In this document: positions 1 through 6,412 of the stretch, in pieces
How the letters are laid out: each line of letters starts with the position of its first letter
Position numbering within the stretch: position 1 is the stretch's first letter
Assembly: GCA_900554905.1 (NCBI GenBank)
Contig: USJB01000011.1
Span: 1 to 13,283, forward strand
Origin: an uncultured Collinsella sp.
GTDB taxonomy: Bacteria > Actinomycetota > Coriobacteriia > Coriobacteriales > Coriobacteriaceae
Direction: 5' to 3'
Length of the DNA: 13,283 bases
Position numbers and translations under genes: made by a program
Notes under the pieces: generated by a model
Told to the model about the DNA's origin: nothing
Database searches by the model: none
The model's input: the letters and a program-made list of their open reading frames with translations, nothing else

Positions 1-1
1 A

Positions 2-562
2 CAAGAGGAGCACGGCATCGCGCCAACTGACGAGATGCGCGTGGCGATGTATGCCCACGCCGCCAACGGCGGTATCAAGATCGACAAGACCGCGTACACG
101 GGCGTTGAGGGCCTCTACGCCTGTGGCGAGGCAACAGGCGGTATGCACGGAGCCGACCGCATCGGCGGCCTGTCAAGCGCCAACGGCATCGTGTTCGGAC
201 GCATCGCAGGCGCATCAGCAGCCCAGGCAGCACAGAATACACCTGAGGAGACCCCGAAGGCGGATATCGCCCTCCCCCAGCATGGCATTGCCGCACCAGA
301 CGCCGAGCGCCTGACCCGCAGCCTCAAACACACAATGAGCACCTACTGCATGATCAACAGGACCGAAACAGGCCTATCCGAGGCCCTGCAACAGCTTGAA
401 AGCCTGCAAGACAAGGCCATGGCGCTGAGCAAGCCGCATGCCGATGACAGCGAGATCGCAGCCCTCGCCCGCCTACAGTCGCAGATTCAGCTGGCAACGG
501 AAATGGTCAAAGCCATGCGCAAGCGAACCGAAAGCCTCGGATCGCACTATCGAGCGGATTAA
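2..562 (+). CDS. FAD-dependent oxidoreductase of the fumarate reductase / L-aspartate oxidase superfamily, C-terminal part (5' end outside window)
   Basis: The frame is open from base 2 and ends with TAA at 560-562, giving the last 186 residues of a larger flavoprotein. An ATG at base 35 lies inside the conserved fold and is not the real start. Residues 37-56 of the visible part hold GLYACGE followed by HGADRIGG, the C-terminal FAD-contacting segment of FrdA/SdhA/NadB-type enzymes; the arginine after HGAD matches the position that binds the dicarboxylate in fumarate reductases (family knowledge). A helical C-terminal domain follows, with an RTETGL stretch typical of the family. The catalytic centre lies upstream and is not visible, so fumarate reductase, aspartate oxidase and related flavoproteins cannot be separated; GGLSSANG differs from the usual GSNSLL, which suggests a less-studied subgroup. 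The superfamily assignment is secure, the substrate is unknown. Confidence 0.85.
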   Translation, partial: QEEHGIAPTDEMRVAMYAHAANGGIKIDKTAYTGVEGLYACGEATGGMHGADRIGGLSSANGIVFGRIAGASAAQAAQNTPEETPKADIALPQHGIAAPDAERLTRSLKHTMSTYCMINRTETGLSEALQQLESLQDKAMALSKPHADDSEIAALARLQSQIQLATEMVKAMRKRTESLGSHYRAD

Positions 563-604
563 ACCGGACACCTATCTAAAGCAGAACACAATCAATCGAT
601 ATCC

Positions 605-640
605 ATGGGCCCCGTGAGCTTGAAGCAGCACGGGGCCCAT
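605..640 (+). terminator. Perfect 12-bp inverted repeat, candidate terminator of the flavoprotein gene
   Basis: ATGGGCCCCGTG (605-616) and CACGGGGCCCAT (629-640) are exact reverse complements around a 12-base loop. It starts 42 bases after the flavoprotein stop. No T-run follows on either strand (TCGTGTCC on +), so it is either a terminator working without a U-tract, an mRNA-stabilising stem, or a protein-binding dyad. Termination is inferred from position only. Confidence 0.45.
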
Positions 641-680
641 TCGTGTCCGCACGACAGCGTATCCTTATTCTGAATATAGA

Positions 681-695
681 GCGGGCAAAGCCCGC
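681..695 (+). promoter_or_regulatory. Small perfect hairpin in the dinD leader
   Basis: GCGGGC (681-686), loop AAA and GCCCGC (690-695) form a perfect dyad 17 bases upstream of the GAGGAGGA ribosome binding site (713-720). It could be a repressor operator or an RNA stem that modulates dinD translation. It is not a canonical SOS box of either the E. coli or the actinobacterial type. Confidence 0.35.
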
Positions 696-723
696 ATAGA
701 AAATAGACCAGCGAGGAGGAGAT

Positions 724-1584
724 ATGGACAGCAGGGATATCGAGAAATGGCGTGTCGAACTTGACAGCTACGCCCATGTGGAAGACGGCGTTGAGTATTG
801 GCTCGCACGCGATTTAATGGAACCCATGGGGTACACTCGATGGGAGAACTTCGCCGAAGTTGTTAAGAGGGCAAAAGTCTCGTGCGAAACAAACAAAACT
901 CCAGTTGATTCCCATTTTCGTGACACCACGAAAATGGTAACTGCCGGTGTCGCCGCTCGCGCGGTTAAAGACTACAAACTTACGCGCTATGCATGCTATT
1001 TAATCGCACAGAACGGAGATTCAAACAAGCCAGAGATCGCGCTCGCCCAGGCATACTTTGCCGTGCAGACGCGCCGCCAAGAGCTCATAGAGCAGCGCTT
1101 CGCAGAGATTCAGCGCTTGCAGGCGCGCCACTCGCTATCCGATTCAGAGAAACAGCTCTCGGGTATTGCGTTCAAACGCGGCGTGGACTCCAAAGGATTC
1201 GCGATCATCAAGTCGAAGGGCGATGAGGCGTTATTCGGCGGCAGAAGCACGGCGGAAATGAAGCAGCAGCTCGGCGTACCCAAGAGCGCGGCATTGGCGG
1301 ACAGGTTAGCCGATGTCCTCATCAAAGCAAAGGACCTCACGAACTCGATGACAGCCTTCAACGCCGAGGAACACGACTTGTACGGTCTGGACCAGATCAA
1401 ACAAGAACACGTCGAGAACAACACGAGCGTGCGTGGCAGCCTCATCGACCGCGGAATTGTTCCCGAGAACCTACCGCCTGCCGAGGATACAAAAAAGCTC
1501 GAGCGTCGCGTGAAGGCAGACGAGAAGAAACTCAAGGAGGGTACTGACGGTTTCACCGATCCCCAGGGTAGACTCAATCTGTGA
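724..1584 (+). CDS. dinD: DNA damage-inducible protein D (DinD-like), BRO-family N-terminal domain
   Basis: 286 residues, close to the size of E. coli DinD. The start is well supported by GAGGAGGA at 713-720, three bases before the ATG. Residues about 25-43 (YWLARDLMEPMGYTRWENF) form the BRO-type N-terminal core, and residues about 82-120 (KDYKLTRYACYLIAQNGD, then QAYFAVQTRRQE) are the conserved BRO/DinD helix. The C-terminal half holds GVPKSAALADRLADVLIKAK and ENNTSVRGSLIDRGIVPENLP, both typical of DinD. E. coli DinD is LexA-regulated and inhibits RecA strand exchange; a like role is inferred. I see no GAAC-N4-GTTC SOS box upstream. Bases 841-1020 hold 86 G or C of 180 against 39 of 60 in a purB sample (12121-12180), which with the tRNA neighbour suggests horizontal acquisition. 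The last 30 residues are charged. Confidence 0.85.
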   Translation: MDSRDIEKWRVELDSYAHVEDGVEYWLARDLMEPMGYTRWENFAEVVKRAKVSCETNKTPVDSHFRDTTKMVTAGVAARAVKDYKLTRYACYLIAQNGDSNKPEIALAQAYFAVQTRRQELIEQRFAEIQRLQARHSLSDSEKQLSGIAFKRGVDSKGFAIIKSKGDEALFGGRSTAEMKQQLGVPKSAALADRLADVLIKAKDLTNSMTAFNAEEHDLYGLDQIKQEHVENNTSVRGSLIDRGIVPENLPPAEDTKKLERRVKADEKKLKEGTDGFTDPQGRLNL

Positions 1585-1627
1585 AAGCGGCCGCGCCCTT
1601 TCGGGTTCGACCCCATGCGAGGTCAAC

Positions 1628-1658
1628 AAAAAAGCGACCAGCCTAAGCCAGTCGCTTT
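1628..1658 (-). terminator. Rho-independent terminator after the tRNA-Lys genes
   Basis: On the - strand an 8-bp stem AAAGCGAC/GTCGCTTT (1651-1658 with 1631-1638) closes a 12-base loop and is followed by six T (complement of the A-run at 1628-1633; the three bases of overlap are shared with the stem). It lies 13 bases beyond the 3' end of tRNA-Lys(CUU). In the + direction only TTT follows the stem, so it would be a weak terminator for convergent dinD. Confidence 0.8.
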
Positions 1659-1671
1659 AACGATCTTTGGG

Positions 1672-1744
1672 TGGGCCGTCAGGGGGTCGAACCCTGGACC
1701 TTGGGATTAAGAGTCCCCTGCTCTACCAACTGAGCTAACGACCC
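1672..1744 (-). tRNA. tRNA-Lys, anticodon CUU
   Basis: On the - strand the 73 bases fold as a complete cloverleaf. The acceptor stem GGGTCGT/ACGGCCC has one T-G wobble, the D-arm begins AGCTCAG and includes TTGGTAGAGC, the anticodon loop is CTCTTAA with anticodon CTT, and the T-arm holds GGTTCGACC. The discriminator is A (base 1672). The bases after it read CCC on the - strand, so CCA is not encoded and must be added by the CCA-adding enzyme. Second gene of a tRNA-Lys pair. Confidence 0.96.
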
Positions 1745-1748
1745 AAAG

Positions 1749-1774
1749 CTAAAGTCCGTTGTGGCGGACTTTAG
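1749..1774 (-). promoter_or_regulatory. Perfect 10-bp hairpin between the two tRNA-Lys genes
   Basis: CTAAAGTCCG (1749-1758) and CGGACTTTAG (1765-1774) are exact reverse complements with a 6-base loop. The stem ends 4 bases from the 5' end of tRNA-Lys(CUU). There is no following T-run (CTTTGGG on the - strand), so I infer a processing structure in a dicistronic tRNA precursor, or a weak attenuator, rather than a true terminator. Confidence 0.5.
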
Positions 1775-1787
1775 AGGAGATATCGTG

Positions 1788-1863
1788 TGGTGGGCCGTCA
1801 GGGGTTCGAACCCTGGACCTTGGGATTAAAAGTCCCCTGCTCTGCCAGCTGAGCTAACGGCCC
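1788..1863 (-). tRNA. tRNA-Lys, anticodon UUU
   Basis: On the - strand a 76-base cloverleaf with perfectly paired acceptor stem GGGCCGT/ACGGCCC, D-arm AGCTCAGCTGGCAGAGC, anticodon loop CTTTTAA with anticodon TTT, and T-arm GGTTCGAACC. Discriminator A (1791) and CCA (1788-1790) are encoded, unlike the downstream tRNA-Lys(CUU). The anticodon and T arms of the two genes differ at only a few positions, which points to an old duplication. Confidence 0.97.
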
Positions 1864-1872
1864 GCGGGTGGC

Positions 1873-1901
1873 ATTGTACCACGGTCTGGGACTATTCCCA
1901 A
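1873..1901 (-). promoter_or_regulatory. Sigma-70-type promoter for the tRNA-Lys pair, overlapping the end of the aminopeptidase gene
   Basis: Read on the - strand: TTGGGA (1901-1896, 4 of 6 to TTGACA), a 17-base spacer, and TACAAT (1878-1873, 5 of 6 to TATAAT). The predicted start is near 1866, about 3 bases before the tRNA 5' end. The -35 box lies in the last codons of the aminopeptidase gene and its TAG (1892-1894) falls in the spacer. Confidence 0.6.
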
Positions 1902-3172
1902 CTCCATTGGCCGTTCTGGAAAATCACAACTTCACGTCCATCAGGCGTAATGCCCGTAATATCGATGTCGTCCGTGCCGATCATAAAATCGACGTGCGTG
2001 CTCGAGACATTAACGCCATGCTCCAGGAGCTCCTCCTTGGACATGTCATACCCACCCTCGATGCATTCGGGGAAACCGACACCTAGCGCGAGATGGCAGC
2101 TAGCGTTCTCGTCATAGAGCGTATCGTAGAACAGAACACCACTTTCGCGGATCGGCGTGTTCTTGGAAATGAGCGCGACCTCTCCCAGGTGAGCAGCGCC
2201 CTCGTCAGTATCGATGATACTTGCGAGCGTTGCCTTGCCCACGCGGGCGTCGTAGTCCACCACGCGGCCGCCCTCGAACTTAATCCAAAAATCTTCGACC
2301 TTATTGCCGTGATGGATGAGCGGCATGGCCGAGTACACGATACCGTCGGCGCGCATGCGATCGGGCGAAGTGAAGACTTCCTCGGTGGGAATGTTGGGGA
2401 AGAAGGGGTGCCCATCGGGCGTCTTACCCTTGCCGCCGGCCCACTCGTGACCCCTCGTCATACCAATCGTCAAATCGGTTCCATTTGCCGAGGTGTAATG
2501 CAGGCGGTCAAAACGATTGTCGTTCAGGAAGCGCAAGTTCTTTTCGAACGCCGCGTCATGAAGCTCCCAGTCGCTCTCCGGGTCCTGGCCATCGGCACGA
2601 GCGGTGTGCAGAATCGCATTCCACAGCTTATAGATTGCAACCTCATCGGCGTCTCCCGGGAACACCTCGTGCGCCCAAGCCACGACCGGAGCGCCGGCGA
2701 TGCACCACGGATTGATGTTGTAATCCAGTCCACGGCGGAAAACTTTGCACTGCGTATTCCTCGCCTTTGATGCCGAGGCCGGCTTGGCTGGATCGATGCC
2801 CTTGAGGGCCGCAGGATCCGCACCCTCGATAAAGACAAAGCAGGCACCATCCTGGGCCAAGGAATCCAGCTGCATGCGCTTCCACTCGGGCGTCTGCTCA
2901 AAATAGCTTTTCTCGACATGCTCGTACGTGAGCCTCGTCACGGCATCATCGGCCCAAATGACCGTCACGTGGCCGGCGCCGGCAGCATAGGCCTCCGCGA
3001 CCACCACGCGCGCAAACGGCGCGCACTCGACCGGAGACTGAACGACAACCTCCTGGCCGGGTTTGACGTTTACGCCCTTGCAGACGACCAGGCGCGCGTA
3101 GTTTTTAATCTTGGGCTCCAGGGCCTTCATGCCCTCCAGAGCCTCTTCGACCGTCAGGGCAGCTCGAATCAT
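1892..3172 (-). CDS. M29-family metallo-aminopeptidase (AmpS/PepS type)
   Basis: Cytoplasmic aminopeptidase that removes N-terminal residues from peptides with a two-metal centre. From the chosen start it has 426 residues, a usual M29 length, with no signal peptide. The visible candidate metal ligands are E265 (in PTEEVFTSPD), E331 (in HLGEVAL), H360 (in ENASCHLALG), and H393 and D395 (in STHVDFMIG); their spacing fits the family pattern. The N-terminal domain begins about residue 20 (KIKNYARLVV). The start at 3172 is preferred because GGAG (3182-3179) lies 6 bases before it; an in-frame ATG at 3184 overlaps that site and has none of its own. The gene is downstream of the terminator at 3201-3231, so it has its own promoter, which I cannot identify firmly. 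Its 3' end carries the promoter of the tRNA genes. It probably serves peptide turnover. Confidence 0.93.
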   Translation of the reverse strand: MIRAALTVEEALEGMKALEPKIKNYARLVVCKGVNVKPGQEVVVQSPVECAPFARVVVAEAYAAGAGHVTVIWADDAVTRLTYEHVEKSYFEQTPEWKRMQLDSLAQDGACFVFIEGADPAALKGIDPAKPASASKARNTQCKVFRRGLDYNINPWCIAGAPVVAWAHEVFPGDADEVAIYKLWNAILHTARADGQDPESDWELHDAAFEKNLRFLNDNRFDRLHYTSANGTDLTIGMTRGHEWAGGKGKTPDGHPFFPNIPTEEVFTSPDRMRADGIVYSAMPLIHHGNKVEDFWIKFEGGRVVDYDARVGKATLASIIDTDEGAAHLGEVALISKNTPIRESGVLFYDTLYDENASCHLALGVGFPECIEGGYDMSKEELLEHGVNVSSTHVDFMIGTDDIDITGITPDGREVVIFQNGQWSWE

Positions 3173-3178
3173 GTGCCA

Positions 3179-3182
3179 CTCC
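3179..3182 (-). promoter_or_regulatory. Ribosome binding site that sets the aminopeptidase start
   Basis: GGAG on the - strand, 6 bases before the ATG at 3172. It overlaps the alternative upstream ATG (3184-3182), so that upstream codon is unlikely to be used. Confidence 0.6.
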
Positions 3183-3200
3183 ATCTATCTATAGAACAGT

Positions 3201-3231
3201 AAAAAGGCGCGCCGCAAAAACGACGCGCCTT
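3201..3231 (-). terminator. Rho-independent terminator after the purC / membrane protein operon
   Basis: On the - strand AAGGCGCG (3231-3224) pairs with CGCGCCTT (3211-3204) around a 12-base loop, followed by T5 (complement of A 3201-3205, two bases shared with the stem). It lies about 30 bases after the stop of the membrane protein gene and separates this operon from the aminopeptidase gene. Confidence 0.85.
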
Positions 3232-3261
3232 ATATCTTAGCGATAAGTATGTATGCAAACG

Positions 3262-3837
3262 CTACTTCTTCTTGGAGTCCTTCTTGTCCTCCTCGGCAGC
3301 CGCACGCTCAATAAGAGCGTTAAGCTTGTTCTCGGACATGCCCTCGGCCTGCGCGCGGTACATGTTGCGCAAGGGACGAATACGAGCGAAGTCATAGATA
3401 AAGTCGCCCAAAATGATGACGTAGGACAAAACAATGCCGACCATCTGGACAGGGCTGGACACCATGCCAGCGGGAGCGAAGTACAGCGAGGCCCAAATTG
3501 CCACGACGAGCACCATGCCAATGGCGAGCACAATCCACCAGATGCGACGGCGCTTGGTGTAGTCCTCGTCCTGCTTGAGGAGGATATTCGACACCGTATA
3601 GATGCGGTCCTCCTTGGCGCGCTGCTTAGCCTTGCGGGCGCGCTTCTCCTCTTTAGAGAGGCCCTCGAGGTTCTCGCCCTTCTCGAGCTCTTTGCGGCGT
3701 GCCTTAGACGAAGCCGGCACGACGCGAACGGAGCTCGCTGCTTGGCGGGCGGGCTTAGCAGATGCGGCAGACTTGCGCGCAACCCCGGTAACTTCGTGGG
3801 ATTGCGTGCGCTTGTTCGTGGCGCTACGGGTACTCAC
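3262..3837 (-). CDS. Small two-helix membrane protein of unknown function
   Basis: 191 residues, not recognised. Three parts are visible. Residues 1-95 are strongly basic and low in complexity (Ala, Ser, Arg, Lys), probably cytoplasmic and partly disordered, with a Lys/Glu-rich helix (KARRKELEKGENLEG, KEEKRARKAKQRAKED). Two hydrophobic helices follow, about 100-121 (WWIVLAIGMVLVVAIWASLYF) and 130-151 (VGIVLSYVIILGDFIYDF). The tail is charged and ends in DKKDSKKK, so both ends should be inside. The start is GTG at 3837, placed directly after the purC TAA with no gap; its AAGGAG (3852-3847) lies in the last purC codons, 9 bases upstream. This makes it the second gene of a purC operon, translationally coupled. 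A purine role is not implied by the sequence. The terminator at 3201-3231 ends the unit. Confidence 0.8.
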   Translation of the reverse strand: MSTRSATNKRTQSHEVTGVARKSAASAKPARQAASSVRVVPASSKARRKELEKGENLEGLSKEEKRARKAKQRAKEDRIYTVSNILLKQDEDYTKRRRIWWIVLAIGMVLVVAIWASLYFAPAGMVSSPVQMVGIVLSYVIILGDFIYDFARIRPLRNMYRAQAEGMSENKLNALIERAAAEEDKKDSKKK

Positions 3838-4725
3838 TTATGCGTTCTCCTTCATGCTTGTGAACTGGGAGCCCGTGATGATCTGGAAGGCCTCGCGATA
3901 GCGCTCGGACGTGCCATCGATGACCTCGGCGGGCAGGTGCGGGGTCTCCCCCGTCATATCCCAGTTGGCCTTGAGCCAATTGCGGACGAATTGCTTGTCG
4001 TAGCTAGGCTGGATCTTGCCCTCCTCGTAGCTGGCAGCAGGCCAGAAACGGCTGGAGTCGGGCGTGAGGCACTCGTCGATCAGCGTGACCTTGCCATCGA
4101 TGACACCAAACTCGAACTTGGTGTCGGCAATGATGATGCCACGGGTCGCGGCGTACTCGGCAGCGGCCTTGTAGATCTTGAGGGACAGGTCGCGAATCTG
4201 CGTGGCGATGTCCTCACCCACGATCTCGCAGCAACGCTCGAACGAAATGTTCTCGTCGTGGTCGCCGATCTCGGCCTTCGTGGACGGCGTGAACAGCGGC
4301 TTGGGGAGCTTGGAGGCCTCGGTCAGACCCTCGGGCAGCTGAATGCCGCAGACGGTGCCGTTCTCGTCATAGGTCTTCTTGCCCGAACCGGTCAGATAGC
4401 CGCGGACGATGCACTCGATAGGAATCGTCTGGGCCTTCTTAACCAGCATGGCGCGGCCTGCGAGGTAGTCACGATACTCGGCAAACTCCTCGGGGAAATC
4501 CGCCGGGTCGATGGAGACGAGGTGGTTGGGAACGATGTCGGCAAACTTATCGAACCAGAATGCCGAGATGCGATTGAGCACCTCTCCCTTAAACGGAATC
4601 TCGTCGGGAAGAATGAAGTCGAACGCAGAAATGCGGTCGGTGGCGACCATCAGCAGGTTTTCACCGGCATCGTAAATATCACGAACCTTGCCACGGGAAT
4701 CCGGACGACGCTCCATCGTTGTCAC
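3838..4725 (-). CDS. purC: Phosphoribosylaminoimidazole-succinocarboxamide synthase (SAICAR synthetase)
   Basis: Catalyses ATP-dependent joining of CAIR with aspartate to SAICAR, the purine step before the first PurB reaction. From the chosen start it has 295 residues, the longer PurC form (bacterial short forms are about 235-240). Visible motifs: GKVRD (12-16) in the nucleotide loop, ATDRISAFD (28-36), the signature IECIVRGYLTGSG (about 103-115), DTKFEFG (201-207), and LIDECLTPDSSRFW (215-228). Start choice: AAGGAG at 4739-4734 is 8 bases from the GTG at 4725. The in-frame GTG at 4734 overlaps that site, and the ATG at 4716 is 17 bases away. The downstream membrane protein gene abuts its stop. 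The histidine kinase gene ends 109 bases upstream with only a weak hairpin between, so a promoter of its own or read-through are both possible. It is about 7 kb from purB. Confidence 0.97.
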   Translation of the reverse strand: MTTMERRPDSRGKVRDIYDAGENLLMVATDRISAFDFILPDEIPFKGEVLNRISAFWFDKFADIVPNHLVSIDPADFPEEFAEYRDYLAGRAMLVKKAQTIPIECIVRGYLTGSGKKTYDENGTVCGIQLPEGLTEASKLPKPLFTPSTKAEIGDHDENISFERCCEIVGEDIATQIRDLSLKIYKAAAEYAATRGIIIADTKFEFGVIDGKVTLIDECLTPDSSRFWPAASYEEGKIQPSYDKQFVRNWLKANWDMTGETPHLPAEVIDGTSERYREAFQIITGSQFTSMKENA

Positions 4726-4733
4726 GTGAGTCA

Positions 4734-4739
4734 CTCCTT
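4734..4739 (-). promoter_or_regulatory. Ribosome binding site that sets the purC start
   Basis: AAGGAG on the - strand, 8 bases before GTG 4725. Its last G is the first base of the competing GTG at 4734, which rules that codon out for this site. Confidence 0.6.
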
Positions 4740-4757
4740 ACCAAAATACGACAGTAA

Positions 4758-4775
4758 TGCGGGTTCTTTCCCGCA
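4758..4775 (-). terminator. Hairpin between histidine kinase and purC, weak terminator candidate
   Basis: TGCGGG (4758-4763) and CCCGCA (4770-4775) form a perfect 6-bp stem with a 6-base loop. On the - strand it is followed by TTACTGT, not a clean T-run, so termination would be partial at best. On the + strand CGTTTT follows. Confidence 0.35.
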
Positions 4776-4834
4776 CGTTTTCGCAAACTCGGAGCGGCAG
4801 GGACGCGGCCCCTCCTTCACCGAATAGCGAAAAG

Positions 4835-6400
4835 CTAGTGCTCCATTGTAGTAGATGCCGCGTCTGCCGTGTGCTCGCGGGGCAGATGAATTGTAAAAGT
4901 CGTACCCTTTCCAAGCTCCGACTCCACGGATATGTAGCCATGGTGACGCTCGACGATCTGCTTGGTCACGGCGAGGCCAACGCCCAAGCCGCCAGCTTCG
5001 CGGGCGCGGCTGGCATCGGCGCGCCAAAACCGCCCGAAGATGCGCGACAGATCGTCCTTGGCAATACCGATGCCAGTATCAGAAACGGCAATGCTGACGT
5101 GCTTGCGGTCACTGAGCACCGACACCACAACCCAACCGCCCTCGGGGGTGTAGCGCATGGCGTTGCTCATGAGGTTGATAACACATTGCGTGATCATGTC
5201 GGGATCGGCCTCGACGACATCGTCGTGACCCTGGGTCTCGTCCGCAAAACGCAGGCGCAGATCGCGGTCGACAAACAGGCGCTCCTGGGCATTGACGATG
5301 GAACGCACGAAAGGAACCATGTCCACCGGCTCAAGGTTGAGCGGAGCCGTGCTGTTTTCCATACGCGATAGGTCGAGCATCTGCTGCACCAGACGAGCCA
5401 GGCGACGCGTCTCGGAAGCAACGGTCTCCAAATGCTCATCGTCGGTGGGATACACGCCATCCTGCATGGCCTCGACCGTTGCGAGCATGGCCATAAGCGG
5501 CGTGCGAAGCTCGTGTGCAACGTCTGAGGTCAGGCGCTTCTCGTGTTTCATATCCTTCTCGAGCGAGGTGGCCATCTCATCGAAGGTCTCACCCAGCTGA
5601 TCGATCTCGTCATCACCGCGCAGTCCCGTGCGAGCCGACAGGTCGCCGTCACGGATTTGCTTTGCGGTACTGGTGATGCGATGAATCGGCTTGGTGAGCA
5701 TGCGCGACACGAGCGATCCGATAACGACCGAAATGCAGATTGCAACAACCGCGGCGAGGGCCATGGCGTTAAAGGTCTTCTCCCTAAACGCAGAGTCCGC
5801 CTTGGTGAGCAGAGCGTCGGAGCCGATGGCCCACAGCTTTACCTGTCCGACATGCTCGCCGGAAGACGTTACAATCTCGACGTTAGCAACGCTATCGGAG
5901 TCGGTTGGAGCAGACGAGACCGGGCTATGCGATGCCCTCTTGCCGCTCGTGTCGTCGGTCGTAGCCTGGTTTTCGCGTACATCGGCGGTGGCGCTTGCCG
6001 AGGGCCATGAGTCGTCGTAGACGATGACGCCCTTTTTATTGACGACCTGCATACCAAGATCATCGGACACCAAGCTCGATGTCGCAACCGTACGCAGTTC
6101 CCCCGCGGTCCAGGAACCGTTTTCCTCATATGACGTTGCCAACTTTTCGGCAGCGGAATTGGCGATTTCGACAATATTGGAGCGCGTGTAATCCGTAAAA
6201 ACCGTGCCCCATACAACGGAGACTACGCCCACCAGCACCAATACCGTCATGAGCGATGTCAGAGCAAAAGCCAGGGCCATGCGCGAGGGATAGCTCATCG
6301 TTGGCCGCGAATCGGAACGAGGCGTGTTCCAACTAGCCTTGGAACCCGCCTCGTTCTCCTGCTTATGCTTTTGCCCGATTTCAAAGCGCGCAGGTGTCAT
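4835..6400 (-). CDS. Sensor histidine kinase (HAMP, HisKA, HATPase_c)
   Basis: 521 residues, the membrane sensor of the two-component pair with the adjacent response regulator. A cytoplasmic N-tail of about 40 residues precedes TM1 (about 41-66). An extracytoplasmic domain (67-211) follows, with a Ser/Thr/Asp-rich stretch at about 132-172 that looks like a flexible insertion. Then come TM2 (about 212-233), HAMP (about 234-287), the H-box SDVAHELRTPL with phospho-acceptor H296, the N-box (NLMSNAMRYT, about 409-418), G1 DTGIGI (441-446), the F-box FGRFWRAD, and G2 GLGVGLA (471-477). All catalytic boxes are intact. The start ATG is supported by AAAGGA (6414-6409), 8 bases away and overlapping the response regulator stop; the gap between the two genes is 12 bases, so they are co-transcribed. 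The input signal is unknown. A PhoR/BaeS-like architecture fits, but no ortholog is certain. Confidence 0.95.
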   Translation of the reverse strand: MTPARFEIGQKHKQENEAGSKASWNTPRSDSRPTMSYPSRMALAFALTSLMTVLVLVGVVSVVWGTVFTDYTRSNIVEIANSAAEKLATSYEENGSWTAGELRTVATSSLVSDDLGMQVVNKKGVIVYDDSWPSASATADVRENQATTDDTSGKRASHSPVSSAPTDSDSVANVEIVTSSGEHVGQVKLWAIGSDALLTKADSAFREKTFNAMALAAVVAICISVVIGSLVSRMLTKPIHRITSTAKQIRDGDLSARTGLRGDDEIDQLGETFDEMATSLEKDMKHEKRLTSDVAHELRTPLMAMLATVEAMQDGVYPTDDEHLETVASETRRLARLVQQMLDLSRMENSTAPLNLEPVDMVPFVRSIVNAQERLFVDRDLRLRFADETQGHDDVVEADPDMITQCVINLMSNAMRYTPEGGWVVVSVLSDRKHVSIAVSDTGIGIAKDDLSRIFGRFWRADASRAREAGGLGVGLAVTKQIVERHHGYISVESELGKGTTFTIHLPREHTADAASTTMEH

Positions 6401-6412
6401 ATGTGATTTCCT

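Noticed and set aside
1459..1470. GTTC-N4-GAAC dyad, similar to an SOS box.
   Set aside because: The half-sites are in the reverse order of the actinobacterial GAAC-N4-GTTC box and it lies inside the dinD coding region.
1603..1614. GGGTTCGACCCC after dinD resembles a tRNA T-arm and could be a tRNA remnant or attachment site.
   Set aside because: It is on the opposite strand to the tRNA-Lys genes, its T-stem does not extend to 5 bp, and no acceptor or anticodon arm surrounds it.
2093..2770. + strand frame of 225 codons opposite the aminopeptidase.
   Set aside because: The aminopeptidase frame holds all five metal ligands; the opposite frame is a shadow.
3253..4827. Long + strand reading frame of over 500 codons opposite purC and the membrane protein.
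   Set aside because: It is the antisense shadow of two well-supported genes in GC-rich DNA and its translation shows no recognisable domain.
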